From Syntrophomonadaceae bacterium (GTDB lineage: Bacteria > Bacillota > Dethiobacteria > PWVN01): a stretch of DNA of 10,367 nucleotides. The position numbers were made by a program, and so were the translations under genes. The stretch is taken from assembly GCA_003561835.1 (NCBI GenBank), contig PWVN01000067.1:1-10367 (forward strand). Reading direction: 5' to 3'. A model generated the notes under the pieces. The model made no database searches, was not told where the DNA came from, and was given only the letters and a program-made list of their open reading frames with translations. Positions 1 to 5,596 of the stretch are shown here, one piece after another; the first letter of the stretch is position 1, and each line of letters opens with the position of its first letter.

Positions 1-62
1 CTTTTAGGGGGGCAGCCGGGATTTTTCTTTGCCGGCGGCACGACACGGAGGTGAAGAGGCAT
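1..62 (-). CDS. Possible start of an unidentified leftward gene (partial)
   Basis: On the minus strand an ATG at 62-60 opens a stop-free frame of 20 codons to the left edge, reading MPLHLRVVPPAKKNPGCPPK. A G-rich stretch about 6 bases upstream (AGGGGG on that strand) could serve as a ribosome binding site. The fragment is too short to recognise. IS200-type REP-associated transposases often start with MPR and sit next to palindromes like the one at 82-127, but this peptide does not match the usual N-terminus of that family. It may be chance. Only sequence left of the window can decide. Confidence 0.15.
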   Translation of the reverse strand, partial: MPLHLRVVPPAKKNPGCPPK

Positions 63-81
63 AACCAACCCCCTGGGAAGG

Positions 82-127
82 CCAGTAAGTTTACTTTTGG
101 GGTCAGGCCTAAAAGTAAACTTACTGG
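82..127. repeat. 20-bp-stem hairpin, REP/RAYT-like palindrome
   Basis: The arms at 82-98 and 111-127 are perfect 17-bp reverse complements (left arm CCAGTAAGTTTACTTTT). A G-T pair and two G-C pairs (99-101 with 108-110) extend the stem to 20 bp around a 6-base loop, GTCAGG. No T-run follows on either strand, so it is a poor intrinsic terminator. The central GGGGTCAGGCCT resembles the GGGGTCAGGTCT-type core that I associate with palindromes of IS200-like REP-associated tyrosine transposases; this is recollection, not a search result. ATGTCAAGCCCT at 139-150 also recalls the flank of such elements. The hairpin lies 73 bases before the first gene of the uptake operon, so it could have inserted into, or altered, that operon's leader. 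The structure is certain; its identity is not. Confidence 0.6.
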
Positions 128-186
128 ATAGAAAACACATGTCAAGCCCTCAATTTTTGCTTTGGACCAATTACTACATACTCGGA

Positions 187-194
187 TTGGAGGA
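187..194 (+). promoter_or_regulatory. Ribosome binding site that fixes the start of the wall protein
   Basis: TTGGAGGA lies 6 bases before the ATG at 201. The same frame stays open upstream to a TTG at 162, but that codon has no Shine-Dalgarno sequence and would put 13 extra residues in front of a good signal peptide. The ATG at 201 is therefore preferred. I see no convincing sigma-A promoter between the hairpin and this site. Confidence 0.75.
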
Positions 195-200
195 GAAAAA

Positions 201-2084
201 ATGAGCGGATTACTTCAGCATAGGAACCGTCCCTGGTTTGCCTTTACGATTGTACTTCTTTTTTTGGCCATGCTGGCGGCACCCTTCCAGAGCCGGGCCC
301 AGGCCCTTGAAGACCCGGCCGCGGTTCCGGTACGCCTGGAAATTCAGGGGATTAACGAAACCATTTTCGCCGGGGCGGTCGAGGTGGAAGGAGAGAGCCC
401 TTCGGTTTTGGATACCCTGAAGCAGGTTGTGGAGGGGGAGGAAATTTCCCACACCATACTCGACTCGGATTGGGGCCCCTACATCTATGAAATCGGGGGT
501 GATGCCGGGGGCACTTTCGGCGGTTGGGACGGCTGGTTCTACAGTGTCAATGGAGAATCCCCCTGGGTGGGCGCCCACGAATACATCATTTCCGATGGCG
601 ATGAAATCCTCTTTTTCTACAGCAGGTGGGCGGCCATTTCCAGCGAGTCCCCTGTTCTTCCCGGGGACGTGGACCCGGAGATTCATCTAACCCTGGTGGG
701 GGATGAATTCACCGCCGATGCGGGGGACCCCGGCAGCTGGGAGATCGAAACAGGGGATACCGGGTTGGTTCTGGGTTCTCTGGAGAAACAAGACACACAA
801 AAGATTGCTCTCTTTTTCACCGGAACAGCCGCAAAAGGCATCGTCAGCATCCAGGCGAAGAGTGGTGCTTTGGTCGGGGGAGGGCAGAGCAACGAGTTGG
901 AGGTTCTTGTGGGAGTAGACCGGCGTCAACTGGCTGATGCCGTCAATATGGCCAAAGACCTGGTGGCAGAGGCGGAAGTGGGGGAAGATGTGGGGCAGTA
1001 CCCGGAGGAGGCTGTAGCGGCCCTTAAGGAGGACCTGGATCAAGCTGAGGCCCTTCTGGAGAGGGAGGAAGCCACCCAGGAAGAGGTTGACGCGGCTTCC
1101 GATGAGCTTTCTGCTGCCATTACCCGGTTTAAGTCCGCAAAGATCGTCGGGGAGGCTTCGGAACTGGAAAAGAGCATCGCGGCGGCTCTGGACTACTATT
1201 CCAAAAACCAGACCCTGTCCTCCTGGTGGGAGCTGGCGGCTCTGCGCGGGGCAGGGGTGGACCTTAACAAGGGAGGCTGGAAGCTTCCCTCCTGGAACAG
1301 TCAGAGCCTTCCGGAGGACTCCCCGGCCACCACCTATGCCGGCTTTATCCTGGGGCTGATGGCCCGGGGAGAATATCCCGAAAAGGCCTGGGGTTCCAGG
1401 AATATCCTTAAGGAGCTGGCAGAGAAACAGCAGGAGGACGGCAGTTTCGGCGATGGTGTCAACAACACTATCTGGGGAATTATCGCGTTAAAATCTGCCC
1501 AGTTCCCCTTTGCGGAAGAGAAAGCGGTAAAGTACCTCATGGAACAGCAACTCACCGACGGGGGGTACACCTTCTTCGGAGATACAGGGGACCCGGATTT
1601 GACGGGAATGGCCCTGGTGGCCTTAAGCCCCTATAAAACCCAGGCGGGAGTTAAAACCGCCATTGCAAGGGCCCTGGGCTTCCTGGAAAGCGCGCAGCTG
1701 GAAAGCGGCGGCTTTGCCTCCTGGGGCAGCGAGAACGCCAACACCAATGCGGCCGTCCTGACGGGCCTTGTAGCCGTGGGAGAGAACATCTTTTCCAGCC
1801 GTTGGGTTAAGAACCCCTCCCTTTACGATGCTTTGGTGAGCTTCCAGGTGGAGAACGGCAGCTTTTCTTTCCTGGCGGAGCCCTTCGAGCCCAATGCCAT
1901 GGCGACCAGCCAGGCCTTGCTGGCCCTGGGGGACCTGGAGCAGGGGGAACCCGCTTTCTTCCGGTTAAGCGGGATGCGGCCCCTCCCCAGGACGGGGGGC
2001 GCGGGTTCCCTAACGGGGGTTCTCGGCCTGCTGGTGCTGGGGGCCGGCCTTGCCAATCTTTTGGTAAAGGGGAAAAGGGAATAA
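201..2084 (+). CDS. Sortase-anchored transcobalamin-like protein (DUF4430 + FIVAR-like + alpha/alpha toroid)
   Basis: This 627-residue exported protein is probably the outermost ligand-capture component of the ECF transporter encoded behind it. Residues 1-35 are a signal peptide with a hydrophobic core at 13-27 and an AQA-type cleavage site. Residues 43-145 are a DUF4430 domain, with the hallmark WGPYIYEIGG, GWFYSVNG and DGDEILFFY segments. Residues 155-238 look like an Ig-like beta domain, and 239-315 are a charged helical repeat of FIVAR type. Residues 318-590 form an alpha/alpha toroid of the terpene-cyclase/transcobalamin superfamily, with recurrent QxxDGSF, DGGY, SGGFASW and NGSFSF turns. 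The C-terminus is a complete wall-sorting signal: LPRTG at 595-599, a hydrophobic stretch, then KGKRE. In animal intrinsic factor and transcobalamin the toroid precedes the DUF4430-type domain; here the order is reversed. The next gene follows after 27 bases. Domain calls are strong. Corrinoid binding is inferred; another hydrophobic or tetrapyrrole ligand is possible. Confidence 0.88.
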   Translation: MSGLLQHRNRPWFAFTIVLLFLAMLAAPFQSRAQALEDPAAVPVRLEIQGINETIFAGAVEVEGESPSVLDTLKQVVEGEEISHTILDSDWGPYIYEIGGDAGGTFGGWDGWFYSVNGESPWVGAHEYIISDGDEILFFYSRWAAISSESPVLPGDVDPEIHLTLVGDEFTADAGDPGSWEIETGDTGLVLGSLEKQDTQKIALFFTGTAAKGIVSIQAKSGALVGGGQSNELEVLVGVDRRQLADAVNMAKDLVAEAEVGEDVGQYPEEAVAALKEDLDQAEALLEREEATQEEVDAASDELSAAITRFKSAKIVGEASELEKSIAAALDYYSKNQTLSSWWELAALRGAGVDLNKGGWKLPSWNSQSLPEDSPATTYAGFILGLMARGEYPEKAWGSRNILKELAEKQQEDGSFGDGVNNTIWGIIALKSAQFPFAEEKAVKYLMEQQLTDGGYTFFGDTGDPDLTGMALVALSPYKTQAGVKTAIARALGFLESAQLESGGFASWGSENANTNAAVLTGLVAVGENIFSSRWVKNPSLYDALVSFQVENGSFSFLAEPFEPNAMATSQALLALGDLEQGEPAFFRLSGMRPLPRTGGAGSLTGVLGLLVLGAGLANLLVKGKRE

Positions 2085-2111
2085 ATCCATCTTGATACAG
2101 GAGGAAAGATC

Positions 2112-3710
2112 ATGCCGGTGAAAAGAAGCATCATAACCATCATTATACTCCTCCTTCTCCTGATCCTGTTCCTGGCAGGCTGCCAGGACAGGCAGGTTCC
2201 TGAAGGCCCCCGGCTGCAGCCGGAAGAAAGCCTGGAGAGGGTTGTGGGTTTTTACCAGCAGGAAAGAAGGCTTCTGGATAGCTGGTGGGAGCAGGTGGCC
2301 CTCTTTGGAGCCGGTATCAGCATCGATGAAGGGCCCTGGCGGCTCCCCTCCTGGTCGGAAGCGGACCTGCCGCCCGGGTCTCCCGCCACATCCTACGCCG
2401 GTTTTATCCTGGGCCTTCTGGCCCGGGGCGAAGACCCCTGGGAATGGCAGGGTCGCTGTCTGCCGGCCGAGCTGGCCTCCCTGCAGCAGCGGGATGGCTC
2501 CTTCGGGGGCACCGTCAACAACACCACCTGGGCCGTGGTGGCCCTGGAAGTGGTGGGTTTTTCCCATGCCCGCGAGAAGGCCATGGCCTTCCTGGAAGAA
2601 GCGCAGCAGGAAGACGGTGGCTTTTCTTTAAGCGGCAGCAGCGGTGACCCGGATGTGACGGCCATGGCCCTGCTGGCCCTGAGTTTTTACCGGAACATCC
2701 CGGGGGCGGAGACGACTGCCCGAAAGGCCCTGGCCTTTCTGGAGGAAGCCATGCTGCCCTCGGGGGGATTTGCCTCCTACAACGAGGAGAACGCCAACAG
2801 CGCGGCCATGGTCCTGGCCGGCCTAATTTCCCGGGGAGAGGACATCAGGGAAGAGCCGTGGCAGGGCCAGGAGAGAGGCCTCCTTAAGGCCCTGCTGGCC
2901 TACCAGTTGGAAGACGGATCCTTTTCCTTCTTCCGGGAACCCCTAAAACGGGATTACATGGCTACCTACCAAAGCCTTCTGGCCCTGGGAGACGTGGTGT
3001 CCGGAACTTCCGCCTTCCACCGCCTTCAGGAAAGGGCGAAAGAGTACCGGCAGACCGGTGTAACACTGCTGCCGGCCGAACCTCCAAAAGCCCTGCCAAA
3101 ACCCGGAACGGTGCAAAAAGGGGCGGAAGTTGTCTTAACATCACCTTACGCCTATGCCCGGATCTACTATACCGTGGACGGCAGCAATCCCCTGGATGCG
3201 GGCCTGGAGTATGAGGGGCCCATCGCCCTGGAATCCGATACGAAACTCCAGGCAGCGGTGCTGGTCCCCGGAATGGCGGCCAGCCCCGTGGCCTCTTTCG
3301 AATATGTCCTGGAGACAGAGGAGCGGGGGGAGTCAAAGGCTCCTTCCGGGGATGCTGGTTCCAGGCCTCCTTCGGGAGGTTCGGACCCAAAACCGCCTGC
3401 CGAGCCTGTTATCACCGTCCGGGTGCAGGTGGTGGGAGAAAGTAAAACCCATTTCGATGGGAAGGTGAAGGTCCCTGCGGATAAAGCCAACGCCTTAGAG
3501 GCCCTATTGGTCACCGGCTTGAATGTAAAACTCCTGTATAAGAATGAGTATGTATATGCAATAGAAGGGGAAGAGGCTCAGGGAGTGGCAGGGTGGAAGT
3601 ACAAAGTAAACGCGTCGATCCCTACCTCACCTGCTTTGAACTATGGAATCAGCGAAAATGATATTGTGATCTGGTGGTATGCGGAGACCCCGGATTCAAC
3701 GGGCCCGTAA
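2112..3710 (+). CDS. Transcobalamin-like lipoprotein (toroid + chitobiase-C-like domain + DUF4430)
   Basis: This 532-residue lipoprotein starts with a long hydrophobic signal and the lipobox LAGC, so Cys24 should be lipidated and the protein held on the outer face of the membrane. Residues 38-305 are an alpha/alpha toroid closely similar, along its whole length, to that of the preceding wall protein. Shared segments include SPATxYAGFILGL, QxxDGSFG, VNNT and SGGFAS. Residues 325-400 resemble a chitobiase/beta-hexosaminidase C-terminal domain (YYTVDGSNP, then YEGPIAL). A Pro/Gly/Ser-rich linker covers 401-432, and a C-terminal DUF4430 domain covers 433-525 (GWKYKVN at 494-500, then DIVIWWY). 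Toroid followed by DUF4430 is the order found in animal cobalamin carriers. AGGAGGAAAG lies just upstream of the ATG. The protein probably receives ligand from the wall protein and passes it to the transporter; the substrate is inferred. Confidence 0.88.
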   Translation: MPVKRSIITIIILLLLLILFLAGCQDRQVPEGPRLQPEESLERVVGFYQQERRLLDSWWEQVALFGAGISIDEGPWRLPSWSEADLPPGSPATSYAGFILGLLARGEDPWEWQGRCLPAELASLQQRDGSFGGTVNNTTWAVVALEVVGFSHAREKAMAFLEEAQQEDGGFSLSGSSGDPDVTAMALLALSFYRNIPGAETTARKALAFLEEAMLPSGGFASYNEENANSAAMVLAGLISRGEDIREEPWQGQERGLLKALLAYQLEDGSFSFFREPLKRDYMATYQSLLALGDVVSGTSAFHRLQERAKEYRQTGVTLLPAEPPKALPKPGTVQKGAEVVLTSPYAYARIYYTVDGSNPLDAGLEYEGPIALESDTKLQAAVLVPGMAASPVASFEYVLETEERGESKAPSGDAGSRPPSGGSDPKPPAEPVITVRVQVVGESKTHFDGKVKVPADKANALEALLVTGLNVKLLYKNEYVYAIEGEEAQGVAGWKYKVNASIPTSPALNYGISENDIVIWWYAETPDSTGP

Positions 3711-3717
3711 GGCCAGC

Positions 3718-3726
3718 AGGGAGGGA
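3718..3726 (+). promoter_or_regulatory. Ribosome binding site selecting a TTG start
   Basis: AGGGAGGGA ends 7 bases before a TTG at 3734. The same frame is open further upstream from a GTG at 3674, but that start lies inside the previous gene, has no ribosome binding site and would put 20 unlikely residues before the signal peptide. From TTG the product begins MQKRFLRF and runs straight into a lipoprotein signal, so TTG is the likely start. Confidence 0.7.
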
Positions 3727-3733
3727 CACCGGT

Positions 3734-4672
3734 TTGCAAAAGAGATTCCTTCGTTTTCTGGTCACCATCATCTGTTTTGCCCTTTCCTTGACTGCTTGCG
3801 GCAGCCCGGAAAGGGAAGCCTCCGGCGGCCAGGTCTACATACAGGTTACCCGGGATTTTGGCCGTCAGGTGTTTTTTGCCGACCGGATTGACGTATTCCC
3901 CAGCGAATCGGCCCTGGAAGCCCTGCAGCGCCACCTGGATGTCCAGACGGAGTACGGGGGCCGTTTTGTCTCCGCCATTGAAGGGTTGGCCTCCACCGCC
4001 GAAGGCGGTTTCCGGTATGACTGGTTCTTCTATGCCAACGGCATCACCGCCTCCGTGGGCGCAGGGGATTATTACCCCCGTGAGGGGGATGTGGTCTGGT
4101 GGGATTATCACGCCTGGGGAGACCTCTTCTTTACCCCGGCCGTGACGGGAGCCTTCCCCCAACCCTTTGTGAGCGGTTACCGGGGAAACAACCCCGGGAC
4201 CCTCATCCTTTATACCCCTCCCGGGCGGGAGGCAGCAGCCAGGATCCAGCAGTATCTCGGCCAGGCAGGGGCCCGGGAGGTTAAAACCCGACCCTACGGG
4301 GACTACAACCTGGCAGACCCCCAGGAAATCGTCATGGTCATCGCCCTGTGGTCGGAGCTGGCAGGAGAGCCTTTCTGGCAGGGGATGCTGGATAACCGGG
4401 AGAAAGTCGGCTGGTTTGCCCTGCTGGACAACACCGCCTTTACCGCCGTTGGACTTAAGGGGGAAGAGGAAGCCGTGTACAGGGCTCCGGTCGGAGCCAT
4501 CCTGGTTTCGGGAAGCGGCCTGGGGGATCCCTTCCCGCTGTGGCTCATTACCGCCCTGGATGAGGATTCCCTGAACAGAACCGCCGGCCTTTTGGTAACC
4601 GACCCCCAAAGTCTGGGGCGAACCTTTGGTGTCCTGGTAACGGAAGAGGACGTCATCAGGCTGCCCCGTTGA
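3734..4672 (+). CDS. DUF4430 lipoprotein with an unrecognised C-terminal domain
   Basis: Starting at TTG 3734, the product has 312 residues. A basic N-terminus, a hydrophobic core and the lipobox LTAC place the lipidated cysteine at 22. Residues 33-127 form a DUF4430 domain: VYIQVTRDFG at the start, the FRYDWFFYANGITASVGAG segment, and DVVWWDYHAW at the end. The remaining 165 or so residues (about 148-312) match no family I know. They alternate hydrophobic strands and helices (TLILYTPPGREAAARIQQYL, then EIVMVIALWSEL, APVGAILVSGSG and LWLITALDED), which suggests an alpha/beta fold with ligand or docking capacity. There is no toroid. The gene starts 23 bases after the preceding lipoprotein gene and ends 9 bases before ecfT, so it may be the membrane-proximal partner of the transporter. 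The lipoprotein and DUF4430 calls are firm; the role is inferred. Confidence 0.82.
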   Translation: MQKRFLRFLVTIICFALSLTACGSPEREASGGQVYIQVTRDFGRQVFFADRIDVFPSESALEALQRHLDVQTEYGGRFVSAIEGLASTAEGGFRYDWFFYANGITASVGAGDYYPREGDVVWWDYHAWGDLFFTPAVTGAFPQPFVSGYRGNNPGTLILYTPPGREAAARIQQYLGQAGAREVKTRPYGDYNLADPQEIVMVIALWSELAGEPFWQGMLDNREKVGWFALLDNTAFTAVGLKGEEEAVYRAPVGAILVSGSGLGDPFPLWLITALDEDSLNRTAGLLVTDPQSLGRTFGVLVTEEDVIRLPR

Positions 4673-4681
4673 GGTGTTGAG

Positions 4682-5596
4682 ATGATGCAGATAAACCAGG
4701 CCCCTGACCCGGTTCTCACAAAACTCCATCCCGCCGTCATCCTTGCTTACCTGATGGTGGTGGTGGGGGGCGCCCTTTTGCTGACGCAGCCCACCCTGCT
4801 CCTGGTGGTTTTCGCCGCCGTCCTGGTTTTTCTCTTCGGTGCCGGAGGCGGGTCTGCCTGGGCCAGAAGTGTCAAATACTTCCTCGTCATGATCCTGATG
4901 TTCATGTTCATCAATACCCTGGTCAACAACCTGGGCAGGACCATCCTCTGAACGGGGTTTACCCTCCCCGTGCTGGGCAGGGTCAGCATCAGCCTGGAAG
5001 TCCTGGTTTATTCCCTGGTCATGGCTTTACGGCTTCTTATTGTTTATTCTGCCTTTATCCTGTACAACTTTGCCCTGGACCCGGACCGGGCCCTTTCCCT
5101 TTTTGCCGGGCTTTTCCCCCGGTCCACCCTGCTGGTGGCCCTGGCGTCCAAATCCATCCCCTACCTGGGCCAGCAGGTGCGCCGGGTGGCTGAAATCCAG
5201 CAGACCCGGGGCATACAGTATCATAACGGCGGTTTCCTTCGCCGGATCAGGAACCGGATACCCCTGCTGAAGGTGGTTTTTCTGTCCTCCCTGGAAGACA
5301 GCTTCAACGTTGGGGAAAGCATTCAGGCCAGAGCCTACGGCAGCGGAACCCGGACCCGGTATGCGGCTCTGTCCTTTAAGCTGCCGGATTTCCTGGTCCT
5401 GGCTGCATCTTTTGCGGCAGGTCTGGCCATGGCCTGGGGTTACATCAAGAACTTCGGCAGCCTGCAGTTTTTTCCGGTGATTTCCGGCCGCTTTTTTTCG
5501 GGGGAAATTCTCGTGGCGGGCAGCTTTATCCTTATTTCTCTGCTGGTACCTGTTGCCGTCATCTGGGGGGCTAAAAAATGGCATTATTTCATGTAG
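4682..5596 (+). pseudogene. ecfT: ECF transporter transmembrane component EcfT, interrupted by in-frame TGA
   Basis: EcfT is the membrane scaffold that couples the ATPases to the substrate-binding S component. Read through, the frame gives 304 codons, somewhat longer than the usual 260 or so. Family features are clear: an N-terminal hydrophobic block, LVNNLGRTIL, the ALDPDRALSLFAGLFPRS segment, a first coupling motif around TRGIQYHNGG, and a second, QARAYGSGTRTR, where relatives have EARGYG-type sequence. Codon 90 (4949-4951) is TGA, in the same frame on both sides and with homology continuing immediately after it; relatives tend to have an aromatic residue here, so TGG to TGA is the simplest explanation. 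A GTG at 4970 could restart translation and give a 208-residue piece lacking the first membrane segments. A GAGGTG site overlaps the preceding stop codon. It may be a real nonsense mutation, a sequencing error or recoding. The EcfT identity is secure; its functional state is not. Confidence 0.85.
4952..4971 (+). other. Short hairpin immediately after the in-frame TGA of ecfT
   Basis: ACGGGG (4952-4957) pairs perfectly with CCCCGT (4966-4971) around the 8-base loop TTTACCCT. The stem begins at the first base after the TGA and covers the possible GTG restart codon at 4970. Bacterial selenocysteine insertion elements also follow the UGA, but they place the stem farther downstream with a conserved apical loop not seen here. 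It is probably a by-product of the coding sequence. Confidence 0.35.

Noticed and set aside
82..127. Intrinsic transcription terminator
   Set aside because: The stem is long, but its arms are AT-rich and neither side is followed by a T-tract.
1..200. Cobalamin riboswitch in the leader, as expected for a corrinoid uptake operon
   Set aside because: CTGGGAAGGCC at 74-84 recalls part of the riboswitch, but the core box (AGCCAGGAGACCTGCC type) and other conserved segments are absent. A riboswitch may lie left of the window or have been displaced; none can be supported here.
3641..4729. Long minus-strand open frame opposite the third carrier and ecfT start
   Set aside because: It mirrors strongly supported plus-strand genes, has shadow-like composition and shows no recognisable motif or ribosome binding site.
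4949..4951. Selenocysteine codon in EcfT
   Set aside because: The position lies in a non-catalytic transporter segment where an aromatic residue is expected, and the hairpin behind it lacks SECIS geometry.
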